Source: Pseudophaeobacter flagellatus
GTDB taxonomy: Bacteria > Pseudomonadota > Alphaproteobacteria > Rhodobacterales > Rhodobacteraceae
Direction: 5' to 3'
Assembly: GCF_021228235.1 (NCBI RefSeq)
Contig: NZ_JAJQRG010000001.1
Coordinates: 248,001-312,000, forward strand
DNA: 64,000 nt
A program made the translations under genes and the position numbers. Below the pieces are notes generated by a model, which was not told where the DNA came from, did no database searches, and saw only the letters and a program-made list of their open reading frames with translations. Each line of letters starts with the position of its first letter. The first letter of the stretch is position 1. Below are positions 1 to 8,947 of this stretch, piece by piece.

Positions 1-725
1 TGTGCGACGATGGCATGATGGAACGCTGGGGCATTCAGGAAGTCTACGGCATGCACAACTGGCCTGGGCAACCGATTGGCAGCTTTGCAATCCGTTCCGG
101 TGCCTTTTTTGCCGCGACCGACCAGTTTGACATTACCTTTGAGGGGCGCGGCGGCCATGCGGCAAAACCGCATGAGACCATCGACACCACCGTGATGTCT
201 GCGCAGGCGGTTCTGGCATTACAGACCATCGCATCGCGCAATGCGGACCCGGTGGACCGGGTTGTTGTGTCGGTGACCTCGTTCGAAACCTCTTCCAAGG
301 CGTTCAACGTGATCCCGCAGCGGGTTCAGATCAAAGGCACCGTGCGTACCATGTCGACAGAAATGCGCGATCTCGCCGAAAAGCGGATCAAGGAAATCTG
401 CGCCGGTGTTGCGGCGACTTTTGGTGGCAGCGCAGAAGTGACCTATCATCGCGGCTACCCGGTGATGGTGAATCACGAAGAGCAGACTGAATTCGCGGCC
501 AAGGTGGCCAGCGGTATTTCCGGAGGCTGCGATGACGCGCCGCTGGTGATGGGCGGCGAAGACTTTGCCTTCCTGTTGGAAGAGCGCCCCGGTGCCTATA
601 TTCTGGTTGGCAATGGCGACAGTGCCGATGTGCACCATCCGGAATATAACTTCAACGACGAGGCCATCCCGGCCGGCTGCAGCTGGTGGGCGGAAATTGT
701 CGAACAGCGCATGCCTGCGGCCTGA
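1..725 (+). CDS. M20 family amidohydrolase (hippurate hydrolase-like), C-terminal part
   Basis: The frame is already open at the left edge (first full codon at base 3), so the N-terminal part with the first metal ligands lies outside the window. The visible ~240 residues match the second half of M20D carboxypeptidases/amidohydrolases, which hydrolyse N-acyl amino acids. HNWPG carries a metal-ligand histidine of this family. The next ~110 residues are the dimerisation or lid domain (GRGGHAAKPHETID). The C-terminal catalytic part has GGEDFAF and HHPEYNFND with the last metal-binding histidine. The real substrate cannot be told from sequence. A rho-independent terminator follows at 759. Confidence 0.88.
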   Translation, partial: CDDGMMERWGIQEVYGMHNWPGQPIGSFAIRSGAFFAATDQFDITFEGRGGHAAKPHETIDTTVMSAQAVLALQTIASRNADPVDRVVVSVTSFETSSKAFNVIPQRVQIKGTVRTMSTEMRDLAEKRIKEICAGVAATFGGSAEVTYHRGYPVMVNHEEQTEFAAKVASGISGGCDDAPLVMGGEDFAFLLEERPGAYILVGNGDSADVHHPEYNFNDEAIPAGCSWWAEIVEQRMPAA

Positions 726-758
726 TCCCGCAGTCAACCCAAGCGGTTACACGTGAGC

Positions 759-788
759 AAAAGGCCTGGCGCGTGCCGGGCCTTTTGT
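759..788. terminator. Bidirectional rho-independent terminator
   Basis: AAAAGGCC, one unpaired base and GGC pair with GCC, one base and GGCCTTTT around a GCGT loop. A-tract and T-tract on opposite sides let it serve both the amidohydrolase gene (plus) and the glycosyltransferase gene ending at 835 (minus). Confidence 0.8.
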
Positions 789-834
789 CTGTCAGGCTGT
801 GCCGCTGGGCGTATATCTCGGCTTGAACAAGGGC

Positions 835-1878
835 TTAGCCCTTGTTCCACAGCTCTTGGTAGACTGTTTCGATGCCTTCGGCCTCGCGGGCGGCGCTAAA
901 GCTCTCGGTCGCAACGTCACGGGCGCGGGCGCACATGGTCTGGTGGCGGTCCGGGTTTGACAACAGCGCCAGGGCGGCCTCTGCGGCGGCGGCGGCGGCC
1001 TCTAGCGGGACAATCTGGCCGGTGGTCCCCTGGGCGGAAAAGGCGCTGTAATAGCCTGCTTGTGAACCGATGAAGGGCACACCACTGGCCATGCCTTCCA
1101 GCGGCACCATGCCATAGCCCTCATAGCGCGGCAGCTGCACCACAAGGGACAGGGCGCGCATGATCTGCGGCAGGTCCTGTGGGGCAACCTCGCCCGGAAA
1201 CAGAATGCGATCGCTTAAGCCAGCTGCCTTGATACGGGCCTGAAGCCCCTGCAAAAATCGCTGATGTTCGGGTGCCGCGCGGCCCAGAACCAGGGCGGTT
1301 GCGCCAGGTAGGTCGGGCAGCAACTGCAGCATCGCCTCGACAAAGAGATCGGTGCCTTTTTCCGGTCGGATTCGGCCAATACTAGCAAGCCCCAGCGTAC
1401 CGCCATAGCCAAGTGCCTGCCAGGCCGTGGCGCGATTTTCGGCGGGGCAGTAGAGATCTGTATCAACCCCGTGCGGTACCACGGCGCGCACATGGGGCAC
1501 AAAATCCGCAGCCTTTTCGGTGGTGGCGACAACTGCATCCATGCGCGAAATCAGCCAGCGCGGCAGCACTGAATGGCGGCGCTGTGCAGCCGAGGTAAAG
1601 ACAATGCGGATTGGCAGCCGCAGGATATCGCGGCTCCAGATGGCGGCGCGCATTTCGGTATTGCGACGTACATGCCAGATGGAAAAGGGGTAGTTCTGCG
1701 GCGGCTTTGCCGCTAGGCGGCGCGCGGTCTGGAGCGACATCGGCGCCGGGCAGGCGGGCAAGGCACGCCCGATGAGCCGCACCTCATGCAACGCCATCTG
1801 CTGGCGCAGAACATTGGCGGCAGTGGCCGAGACCCCGGTGAAGTTCTTGTTGAAGTTGGTGACATAAAGCTCATTCAC
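835..1878 (-). CDS. GT-B glycosyltransferase family 4 (LPS core, LpcC-like)
   Basis: Predicted 347-residue glycosyltransferase. The C-terminal half has the nucleotide-sugar binding GT4 signature: IGRIRPEKGTDLFVEAM, then EGYGMVPLEGMASGVP. I chose the GTG at 1878: it overlaps the waaA stop by four bases (GTGA) and has AGGAG seven bases upstream, whereas the longer frame from 2007 only runs through waaA in another phase. The segment FTSAAQRRHSVLPRWLISRMDAV resembles the LpcC/WaaC-like core mannosyltransferases of rhizobia. Translational coupling to waaA supports a role in adding a sugar to the Kdo region of lipid A at the cytoplasmic face of the inner membrane. Donor sugar unproven. Confidence 0.85.
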   Translation of the reverse strand: MNELYVTNFNKNFTGVSATAANVLRQQMALHEVRLIGRALPACPAPMSLQTARRLAAKPPQNYPFSIWHVRRNTEMRAAIWSRDILRLPIRIVFTSAAQRRHSVLPRWLISRMDAVVATTEKAADFVPHVRAVVPHGVDTDLYCPAENRATAWQALGYGGTLGLASIGRIRPEKGTDLFVEAMLQLLPDLPGATALVLGRAAPEHQRFLQGLQARIKAAGLSDRILFPGEVAPQDLPQIMRALSLVVQLPRYEGYGMVPLEGMASGVPFIGSQAGYYSAFSAQGTTGQIVPLEAAAAAAEAALALLSNPDRHQTMCARARDVATESFSAAREAEGIETVYQELWNKG

Positions 1879-3200
1879 GCCGGGTCTCCTAGGTTGAGGC
1901 CGGCGATCAGCCGGGTGACCACCTGATCCAGTTGGCCGGATTGCGCTGCAAGATAGTCGCCTGCGGCGTCGCGGGCGGCGTGCAGCGCCTCTGGCTGAGT
2001 AAGCCAATGATCCACTGCTATAGCCAAACTGTCGGCATTCGCCACCTCGACTGCGCCGCCGACGGCGATCAGCGGCGGAAAGGTCTCGCTGAAATTGCTA
2101 TAGCCCGGGCCGGTCAGCACCGCGGCTTTGGCCTGGGCCACCTCAAAGGGGTTATGGCCGCCAATCGGCAGCAATGATCCCCCAAGAAAGACAATCTCGC
2201 TCAGCGCGTACCAACTGCCCAGCTCTCCCAATGTGTCGGCCAGATAGACCTGGGTTTCGCGGGCCAGGGGGGCACCGCTGCTGCGTTGTGCAAAGGTCAG
2301 GCCAGCCTTGGTGATCTTGTCGCTGACCTCGGCGGCGCGTGCCGGATGACGCGGTGCCAGAAGCAGGCAAAGATCCGGGTGATCGCGCAGCAGGACACGA
2401 TGGGCGGCCAGGATGATCTCTTCTTCGCCTTTGTGGGTTGAGCTGGCAATCCAGACCGGACGTCCAGCTAGCGCGGCGCGCATTTCGGCCACGAGGGCGG
2501 TGTCTTGCGGCAGCGCAGCAGCAGCGGCTTTGAGATTGCCACTGGGAAATACCCGGTCCGCATTGCCGCCAAGGGAGACCAAATCCTGCGCCACCGCAGG
2601 GTTCTGTGCCAGCAGCAGATCAAACAGCCCGAGGATGAAACGCGCCGTTGGCAGCTTCTTGCGCCAGCCGACAACCGAGCGCGCAGACAGGCGGGCATTG
2701 ACCAGCGCCAGCCGGATACCACGCGCCTTGGCGCTTGCCAGGGTGACTGGCCACAGCTCACTTTCGACAAAGATCCCGGCGTCGGGGCGCCAATGGTCCA
2801 GAAACCGCCGTACTGCCCTGGCGCTGTCCAGCGGTGCAAACTGGTGCTGGCAGCCCTCGGGCAGACGTTTGGCTGCCATCACCGCAGATGTCGCCGTGCC
2901 GGAGGTCAGCAAAAAACGTGCCTCGGGCAGCTGCGGGCGCAGGCGGTTGATGAGGGTCAGCGCCGCCTGGCTTTCGCCAACAGAGGCCCCGTGAAACCAG
3001 ATCAGCGCGGCGCCCGGTGCAAGATCAGGGCGGGGCTGGCTGGCCCGGCCAAGTCGTTCTCGCTGGCGCAGTTTGGGAATGCCTTCGGCGTCCAGTTTTG
3101 CGGCAACTTTGCGATAAACAAAGGGCAAGAGCATCGCGGTCAGGGCACGATAACTGTGAAACAGCAGCGTTGGCGGTGCTGTTTTTGCAGGTTTTGACAT
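1875..3200 (-). CDS. waaA: 3-deoxy-D-manno-octulosonic acid (Kdo) transferase
   Basis: 441 residues. WaaA transfers Kdo from CMP-Kdo to the lipid A precursor at the inner membrane, the first step of LPS inner-core synthesis. An N-terminal hydrophobic stretch (residues ~15-30) fits membrane attachment. The family motif WFHGASVGE (~68-76) includes the catalytic glutamate, and ESELWP follows at ~145. GGHNPFE and a GT-B C-terminal domain complete the family pattern. Nine bases separate it from moaA upstream, and its stop codon overlaps the start of the next glycosyltransferase, so moaA-waaA-glycosyltransferase is probably one transcript. Length is slightly above the usual ~425. Confidence 0.95.
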   Translation of the reverse strand: MSKPAKTAPPTLLFHSYRALTAMLLPFVYRKVAAKLDAEGIPKLRQRERLGRASQPRPDLAPGAALIWFHGASVGESQAALTLINRLRPQLPEARFLLTSGTATSAVMAAKRLPEGCQHQFAPLDSARAVRRFLDHWRPDAGIFVESELWPVTLASAKARGIRLALVNARLSARSVVGWRKKLPTARFILGLFDLLLAQNPAVAQDLVSLGGNADRVFPSGNLKAAAAALPQDTALVAEMRAALAGRPVWIASSTHKGEEEIILAAHRVLLRDHPDLCLLLAPRHPARAAEVSDKITKAGLTFAQRSSGAPLARETQVYLADTLGELGSWYALSEIVFLGGSLLPIGGHNPFEVAQAKAAVLTGPGYSNFSETFPPLIAVGGAVEVANADSLAIAVDHWLTQPEALHAARDAAGDYLAAQSGQLDQVVTRLIAGLNLGDPA

Positions 3201-3209
3201 GGTCTTCGC

Positions 3210-4220
3210 TTAACCGCCGGTATGGCTCATGTGGCGGGACATGGTGCCGCCGACTTCTTGCCGGGAATAGTCAAAATCATGGCCTTTTGGTTTGTCGCCA
3301 ATGGCGGCACGAATGGCATTTTCCAGCAGGTCAGAGCCCTCGGGGCTGGCCCGTAGTGGGCTGCGCAGATCAGCCGATCCTTCCTGGCCGAGGCAGGTAT
3401 AGATTTCGCCAGTGCAGGTGATGCGCACCCGGTTGCAGCTTTCGCAGAAGTTATGGCTGAGCGGGGTGATAAAGCCGATCTTCTGGCCGCTTTCTTCCAG
3501 GCGCACATAGCGCGCCGGGCCGCCAGAGCGTTCCGCCAGATCACTGACGGTATAGTGTTTTTCATATTCCGCGCGCAGCTCTTTCAGGGACCAGAACTGG
3601 CCGATGCGATTGGCATCGCCGATGTCTTCGCCCATGGGCATCACCTCGATCCAGGTCAGGTCGATGTCGCGGCTGGCGCACCAGCGGGTGATGTCCGGCA
3701 GCTCTGCCTCGTTGAACCCCTTTAGGGCGACGGCGTTGATCTTTACCCGCAGCCCCGCCTTTTGCGCCGCATCAATGCCGCGCAGCACCTGGGGCAGGCG
3801 GCCCCAGCGGGTGACGCGGGCGAATTTTTCTTCATCCAGGGTATCAAGCGAGATATTCACCCGGCGCACCCCGGCGGCAAACAGATCTTTGGCGTATTTT
3901 TCCAGCTGCGATCCATTGGTGGTCAGGGTCAGCTCTTGCAGGGCACCGCTGTCCAGATGCCGGGACATGGACTGAAAGAAGGTCATAATGCCGCGCCGCA
4001 CCAGGGGCTCTCCGCCGGTGATGCGCAGTTTTCGCACCCCCAATTTGACAAAGGTGGAGCATAGTCGATCCAGTTCTTCCAGGGTCAGCAGTTCTTTCTT
4101 GGGCAGAAAGGTCATATTTTCCGACATGCAATAGACGCAGCGGAAATCACAACGGTCGGTGACCGAGACGCGCAGATAGGTGATGGTGCGGGCGAAGGGA
4201 TCAATCAATGGAGCATTCAT
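3210..4220 (-). CDS. moaA: GTP 3',8-cyclase, molybdenum cofactor biosynthesis
   Basis: 336-residue radical SAM enzyme that converts GTP to 3',8-cyclo-7,8-dihydro-GTP, the first committed step to molybdopterin. The SAM cluster motif is CDFRCVYC (C24, C28, C31). GGEPLVRRG is the SAM-binding GGEP motif. The C-terminal second cluster has CESC about ten residues before TCLG ([20 protein letters not shown]). The protein ends in the conserved Gly-Gly that the family needs for activity. It is first in a run with waaA. An interrupted inverted repeat lies 16-47 bases before the start codon (4236-4267). Confidence 0.97.
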   Translation of the reverse strand: MNAPLIDPFARTITYLRVSVTDRCDFRCVYCMSENMTFLPKKELLTLEELDRLCSTFVKLGVRKLRITGGEPLVRRGIMTFFQSMSRHLDSGALQELTLTTNGSQLEKYAKDLFAAGVRRVNISLDTLDEEKFARVTRWGRLPQVLRGIDAAQKAGLRVKINAVALKGFNEAELPDITRWCASRDIDLTWIEVMPMGEDIGDANRIGQFWSLKELRAEYEKHYTVSDLAERSGGPARYVRLEESGQKIGFITPLSHNFCESCNRVRITCTGEIYTCLGQEGSADLRSPLRASPEGSDLLENAIRAAIGDKPKGHDFDYSRQEVGGTMSRHMSHTGG

Positions 4221-4235
4221 GCCCTATAGCTAAGG

Positions 4236-4267
4236 CGCAGTCTTGCCCAGGGCAAGAAGAGACTGCG
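4236..4267 (-). promoter_or_regulatory. Interrupted inverted repeat in the moaA leader
   Basis: CGCAGTC (4236) pairs with GACTGCG (4261), and inside it TTGCCC (4243) pairs with GGGCAA (4250) around a single base, with a five-base bulge on one side. It lies 16-47 bases upstream of the moaA ATG. It could be an operator or a leader hairpin. It is too short for a canonical Moco riboswitch. Confidence 0.45.
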
Positions 4268-4311
4268 TTTTGGTGCTGGTCATGGCGCTGTGCCAGGGCT
4301 AGGCTAGCGGT

Positions 4312-4803
4312 ATGAAAAAGCTGATCCTTGCCTTTGCGCCCGCCGTTTTGCTGACTGCTTGCAATACCTTGCAGTGGAATTCCGATATTCTTGGTGGGGC
4401 GCGGCCCGACGCAGCCCAGGGGGCTGGCCAAACGGCAGTTGCAGATCCCGGCGCGCCGCTCTCGGCGATTTCAACCGAGGACGCCCTGGCCCCGGCGGAT
4501 CTGACGGATAGCCTGGTTGCTGTGCCCTCAACCGCCCCGGCGGATGCCTTTCAGGGACGCGCCAGCACGGTGGCCTCGCTGGGGGATCCGGCGATCCCTG
4601 GCATGTGGATGCAGACTGACCTGGTGACCACGCCGCAGACCGCGCGTCTGCGCAGTGCCAATGGCAAAGAAGTGGCGGTGACGCTGAAACCTGCAGCGGC
4701 GGGCAGTTCCGGCGGTGGGCGCCTATCAATAGGTGCCATGCGCGCCCTTGGCGCCCCCTTGAGCGAGCTGGTTGAGGTCCAGGTCCTCCCCCCCGCAGGC
4801 TGA
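4312..4803 (+). CDS. Putative lipoprotein with a DPBB-like C-terminus
   Basis: 163 residues with a lipoprotein signal: two lysines, a hydrophobic core and the lipobox LLTAC (Cys17), so it is probably anchored to the outer membrane. A proline/alanine-rich linker follows. The C-terminal ~60 residues (TARLRSANGKEVAVTLKP, then GGRLSIGAMRALGAP, then VEVQVLP) resemble the second half of the double-psi beta-barrel of RlpA-type proteins, which contact peptidoglycan. That likeness is my reading of the pattern and is not certain. It is transcribed alone, divergent from moaA, with a terminator at 4827. Confidence 0.72.
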   Translation: MKKLILAFAPAVLLTACNTLQWNSDILGGARPDAAQGAGQTAVADPGAPLSAISTEDALAPADLTDSLVAVPSTAPADAFQGRASTVASLGDPAIPGMWMQTDLVTTPQTARLRSANGKEVAVTLKPAAAGSSGGGRLSIGAMRALGAPLSELVEVQVLPPAG

Positions 4804-4826
4804 TCTTCTGGCGAAGACCGGCCTGC

Positions 4827-4860
4827 AGGCACGCCCCAAGGCGGGGCTGGCCTAGCTTTT
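4827..4860 (+). terminator. Rho-independent terminator after the lipoprotein gene
   Basis: AGGC, two bases and GCCCC pair with GGGGC, two bases and GCCT around an AAGGC loop; TTTT follows a few bases later. It sits between two convergent genes. Confidence 0.6.
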
Positions 4861-5635
4861 AGCTATCTGCTTTGTCAGCTCTCACTTGATCTGGCGCTTC
4901 CTGATCCACTTGATCCTGTGCAGGCTCGGGTTGGGGCAGGTTGGGATAGATGATTGGTTCTTTCAGGTATTTCGCCGCTTCCTTGCGGGCAAAGGGCTTC
5001 ATAGCTGCGCCATTGGCAATCAGAAACTCCCGGCTGGCGGCAGCGTCATGTTTGCTCAGGTCGCGGACCCACCAGGCGATGGCCTTTTGCAGGAACCAGT
5101 TGCGATCCGGCACATAGGAGGCGGCCCAGCCCAGGATGCGGTCGCGCCGCGCCTGATCTTCGGGTTTGAGGTTGTTCAGCTTGGCCCAGGGCAGACAGGC
5201 AACAAGGGCGGCGCGCCGGGTCCACATATTGTCGCTTGTTGTCCAGGCTTCGACCTCGTCAAGGCGCGTTGGATCGGCGGTAAGCCGTTTCTGCATGGCC
5301 ATGGCGGCGTGATCGGCAATCGCCCAGCTGTCGAAATCCGGCAGCCAGCTTTGCAGCAGATCCCAGACCGCGGCATCGTCTTTGATGCGGGCTTGGGTTA
5401 GCAGTTTCGCTGCGGCCAGGCGGGCCTCAAAGACGTCGCTTTTCCACAGTTCATCCGCCAGGGTGACACGCTCTTGCAGGTTCAAGGCCTGGCGCCAGGC
5501 CTTGGTGATATCGTTGATCGCGGTGTTGGGGATGCCCAGAACGATGCGCTTTTGCTTGTGATAGCTCACCATCTGTTCGGCGCGGCCGGGTTCATTTGCG
5601 GCGTTCAATTCGGCCAGGGCATCTTCAAGGATCAT
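4859..5635 (-). CDS. DNA alkylation repair protein, AlkD-like HEAT-repeat family
   Basis: 258 residues, all-helical with repeated short helix pairs typical of AlkD-type HEAT-repeat glycosylases, which excise cationic N3- and N7-alkylpurines without base flipping. Recognisable stretches are YHKQKRIVLGIPNTAI near the N-terminus, MWTRRAALVA and RNWFLQKAIAWWVRDLSK. AlkD relies on Trp and Asp residues on the inner face, and several W/D pairs are present. The ATG at 5635 is chosen because GGTGGAG lies seven bases upstream inside the end of glmS and the gap to glmS is four bases; the longer frame runs through glmS. The C-terminal ~25 residues are acidic and glutamine-rich. Cotranscribed with glmU-glmS. 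Confidence 0.85.
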   Translation of the reverse strand: MILEDALAELNAANEPGRAEQMVSYHKQKRIVLGIPNTAINDITKAWRQALNLQERVTLADELWKSDVFEARLAAAKLLTQARIKDDAAVWDLLQSWLPDFDSWAIADHAAMAMQKRLTADPTRLDEVEAWTTSDNMWTRRAALVACLPWAKLNNLKPEDQARRDRILGWAASYVPDRNWFLQKAIAWWVRDLSKHDAAASREFLIANGAAMKPFARKEAAKYLKEPIIYPNLPQPEPAQDQVDQEAPDQVRADKADS

Positions 5636-5639
5636 CAGG

Positions 5640-7463
5640 TTACTCCACCGTGACGGATTTTGCGAGATTGCGCGGCTGATCCACATCGGTGCCTTTGGCA
5701 ACCGCGGTGTGATAGGCCAGCATCTGGGCCGGCAGCGCATAGAGAATAGGTGTCAGGCTGTCATGCACCTGTGGCATCTGGATGGTTTGCCAGGTGCCGT
5801 CTCCCCCCTCCTTAAGGCCCGCCGCATCCGAGATCAACAACACCTTGCCCTTGCGTGCCATGACCTCTTGCATATTGGAAACGGATTTATCAAAAAGAGC
5901 GTCCCGTGGGGCCAGCACCACCACGGGCATCTGTTTGTCAATCAGGGCAATGGGGCCGTGCTTCAACTCTCCGGATGCATAGGCTTCGGCGTGTATGTAG
6001 CTGATTTCCTTGAGTTTCAGTGCGCCTTCCAGCGCCAGCGGGAACATCAAGCCACGGCCCAGGAACAACACGTCGCGGGCTTCGCTCAGCTTTTGCGCTG
6101 CTTGGCGGATGGTGTCGTTCTGTTCCAGCCCAGCGGCAAGCACATTGGGCAGACCGCGCAGGGCCGAGATATGCACCTGCAGATCCTCAGCCGAGATTTC
6201 GCCGCGATCCGTTGCCGCCTTGAGTGCCAGCATCAGCAAAACGCTCAGCTGGCAGGTAAAGGCCTTGGTCGATGCTACGCCGATCTCAACACCTGCGTGA
6301 ATGGGCAGGGCCAGGTCGCTTTCGCGCGCGATAGAGCTTTCGGGGACATTGACCACCGACAGGATCTTATCCGCCTTGCCGACGCAGTAGCGCAGGGCCG
6401 CCAGGGTATCAGCGGTTTCGCCGGATTGTGAGACAAACAGCGCCGCTGTCTTGCCGGGGATGGGCGGCTCGCGGTAGCGGAACTCAGAGGCGATATCGAC
6501 TTCCACCGGAATACGGGCGATCTGCTCAAACCAGTATTTGGCGGTCAGGCAGGCATAAAAGGCGGTGCCGCAGGCCACCAGCGTCAACCGTTCGATCTGC
6601 GAGAAATCGATGCCATCACCCGGCAGATGCACCGCATCTTCGCCGACAGGCAGATAGTGGCGGATGGCCTCTGCGATGACGGTGGGCTGTTCGGCGATCT
6701 CTTTCGCCATGAAGTGTTTGTGGCCGGCCTTGTCGACCTGCGCCACATCGATCTGGATGGTCTTCATCGCTCGGTTGGCCAGCGCGCCCTGGGCGTCGCG
6801 GATTTCCAGGCTGGTGCGGGTCAGATAGACCCGGTCGCCTTCCTCCAGATAGGTGACGCGATGGGTGAGCGGCGCCAGAGCGATGGCATCGCTGCCGACG
6901 AACATTTCGCCATCGCCATGCCCCACCGCCAGCGGAGATCCCTTGCGCGCGGCAATCATCAGATCGTCTTCGCCTTCGAAAAGAAAGGCGAGGGCAAAGG
7001 CCCCCTCCAGCCGGTCCAGGGTTTTGTTGGCCGCCGCGATGGGCGACAGCCCCTGGGCCAGGTGGTGCTGGGTCAGCAGGGCAACGGTTTCGGTGTCGGT
7101 TTCGGTCTGAAACTCGATACCGCAGCTGGCCAGTTCGGCGCGCAAATCGCGGTAGTTTTCGATGATGCCATTGTGCACAACAGCAACCGCGCCTGCACGA
7201 TGCGGGTGGGCATTGCCCACCGAAGGCACCCCATGGGTGGCCCAGCGGGTATGGCCGATACCGGATTTTCCGGGCAGCGGTTCATGCACCAGCTGGTCGC
7301 TCAGGTTGACCAGTTTCCCCAGCGCACGCCGTCGCGCCAGAACTCCGTTATTGACGGTTGCAATGCCGGCACTGTCGTAGCCACGATATTCCAGCCGCTT
7401 GAGCGCCTCTACCAGAATGGGCGCGGCTTCATGTTTGCCAAGGACGCCTACGATGCCACACAT
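5640..7463 (-). CDS. glmS: Glutamine-fructose-6-phosphate aminotransferase (isomerizing)
   Basis: 607 residues, full length. It makes glucosamine-6-phosphate from fructose-6-phosphate and glutamine, feeding UDP-GlcNAc for peptidoglycan and LPS. The N-terminal Ntn amidotransferase domain begins MCGIVGVLG with Cys2 as nucleophile after Met removal; GHTRWATHG and HNGIIENY follow. The two SIS sugar-isomerase domains hold SQSGETADT and LGRG, and the protein ends in DQPRNLAKSVTVE as in the family. The start overlaps the glmU stop by one base (TAATG), which suggests translational coupling. No glmS ribozyme is possible between them. Confidence 0.98.
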   Translation of the reverse strand: MCGIVGVLGKHEAAPILVEALKRLEYRGYDSAGIATVNNGVLARRRALGKLVNLSDQLVHEPLPGKSGIGHTRWATHGVPSVGNAHPHRAGAVAVVHNGIIENYRDLRAELASCGIEFQTETDTETVALLTQHHLAQGLSPIAAANKTLDRLEGAFALAFLFEGEDDLMIAARKGSPLAVGHGDGEMFVGSDAIALAPLTHRVTYLEEGDRVYLTRTSLEIRDAQGALANRAMKTIQIDVAQVDKAGHKHFMAKEIAEQPTVIAEAIRHYLPVGEDAVHLPGDGIDFSQIERLTLVACGTAFYACLTAKYWFEQIARIPVEVDIASEFRYREPPIPGKTAALFVSQSGETADTLAALRYCVGKADKILSVVNVPESSIARESDLALPIHAGVEIGVASTKAFTCQLSVLLMLALKAATDRGEISAEDLQVHISALRGLPNVLAAGLEQNDTIRQAAQKLSEARDVLFLGRGLMFPLALEGALKLKEISYIHAEAYASGELKHGPIALIDKQMPVVVLAPRDALFDKSVSNMQEVMARKGKVLLISDAAGLKEGGDGTWQTIQMPQVHDSLTPILYALPAQMLAYHTAVAKGTDVDQPRNLAKSVTVE

Positions 7464-8818
7464 TATTCGGATCCTTTTTTCAGACGGGTCTTTTTGGCGC
7501 GCAGCATGTCCATCAGCTTCTCGGCGTAGCCAGGTTTGTTTTCTTGCCGAGTACGGGAAATGGCCAGCGCGCCGTCTTCGACATCCTTTGTGACCACGGT
7601 GCCCGAGGCCGTCATGGTTTCATGACCCAGTGTCACGGGGGCCACCAGCAAGGTGTTAGAGCCAATGAAGCTGCGCGCGCCAATCTTGGTGCGGTGTTTC
7701 ATCACCCCGTCATAGTTGCAGGTGATGGTGCCGGCCCCAATGTTGGTGTCCTTGCCGATCGAGGCATCGCCGATATAGCTCAAGTGGTTGACCTTGGCAC
7801 CTTCGGCGATTTCAGCGTTCTTGATTTCGACAAAGTTGCCGATATGGGTGTCTTCAGCCAGTTCCGCACCGGGGCGCAGGCGGGCATAGGGGCCGACCTT
7901 GGCGCCGCGGCTGACATGGCAGCCTTCTAGATGGGAAAAGGCACGGATCAGCGCACCGCTTTCGATCGTGACGCCGGGGCCAAAGACCACATTGGGTTCG
8001 ATCACCGTGTCGCGGCCAATCACGGTATCAAAGGCCAGATAGACGGTATCCGGTGCCATCAGGGTGACGCCCAGATCCATCAACTCTGCCCGCGCTTTCG
8101 CCTGAAATACCGCATCGGCAGCAGCCAGATCGCTGCGTGAATTCACGCCAAGGGTTTCGCTTTCATCACAGGCAACAGCAGTGACGCTGCGGCCCGATTT
8201 GCGCGCGCCCTCTACCAGATCGGTGAGGTAGTATTCCCCCGAAGCATTGTCATTGCCGATCTGGGCGATCAGGTCAAACATCAGCCCTGCGTTACAGGTC
8301 ATTAGGCCCGAGTTACAGAAGTTCAAGGCGCGCTCTGCCTCAGAGGCGTCTTTGTATTCGACAATGCGCTCCAGGCTGTCACCCTGCATCACCAATCGGC
8401 CATAGCGGGCTGGGTCCGCAGCCTGAAAGCCCAGCACCACCAGATCGGCGCTGGCGCGGGCGGCAATCATGCGTTCCAGGGTTTCGGGGCTGACAAAGGG
8501 CGTATCGCCGTATAGCACCACAACATCGCCGCTGAACCCCTTTAGGGCGGCGCGGGCCTGATCTACCGCATGGGCGGTGCCAAGCTGTTCCTGCTGCAAG
8601 ACCACCTCGGCGCTTTCATCGATGTCGGCAACGGTGGCCTGCACCGCCTCGGCACCGTGACCAGCGACAACGATCACCCGTTCTGGATCCAGGGCGCGGC
8701 CTGCAGCCAGCGCGTGCTCTAGCATTGACGCCTGAGCAATGGGGTGTAGAACCTTGGGGAGATCCGAATTCATGCGTGTGCCTTTGCCAGCGGCAAGCAC
8801 GACAAGGGCTATGCTCAT
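7463..8818 (-). CDS. glmU: Bifunctional UDP-GlcNAc pyrophosphorylase / glucosamine-1-P acetyltransferase
   Basis: 451 residues from the ATG at 8818 (the longer frame adds 17 basic residues with no support). The N-terminal uridylyltransferase has LAAGKGTRM at residues ~7-15. The C-terminal half is a left-handed beta-helix of hexapeptide repeats (GAKVGPYARLRPGAELAEDTHIGN) ending in the acetyltransferase site (NYDGVMKHRTKIG). It performs the last two steps to UDP-GlcNAc. It is the first gene of glmU-glmS-alkD, divergent from the HAD phosphatase gene across 129 bases that should hold both promoters. Confidence 0.97.
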   Translation of the reverse strand: MSIALVVLAAGKGTRMNSDLPKVLHPIAQASMLEHALAAGRALDPERVIVVAGHGAEAVQATVADIDESAEVVLQQEQLGTAHAVDQARAALKGFSGDVVVLYGDTPFVSPETLERMIAARASADLVVLGFQAADPARYGRLVMQGDSLERIVEYKDASEAERALNFCNSGLMTCNAGLMFDLIAQIGNDNASGEYYLTDLVEGARKSGRSVTAVACDESETLGVNSRSDLAAADAVFQAKARAELMDLGVTLMAPDTVYLAFDTVIGRDTVIEPNVVFGPGVTIESGALIRAFSHLEGCHVSRGAKVGPYARLRPGAELAEDTHIGNFVEIKNAEIAEGAKVNHLSYIGDASIGKDTNIGAGTITCNYDGVMKHRTKIGARSFIGSNTLLVAPVTLGHETMTASGTVVTKDVEDGALAISRTRQENKPGYAEKLMDMLRAKKTRLKKGSE

Positions 8819-8947
8819 AATCAGTTTTCTCTTTGACTTTATTGCCCCCGTTCTATCGGCTAACAGCAAGGGTGCAAGCTAAAGAGCCATCAAAGATGGT
8901 TGCGACTTGCAATAAAGGCCAGCAAAAAAACGCCGAGTGGGGGCAAA

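Noticed and set aside
7440-7500. glmS ribozyme upstream of glmS
   Set aside because: glmS overlaps glmU by one base, so there is no untranslated leader to hold it; the ribozyme is a Gram-positive feature.
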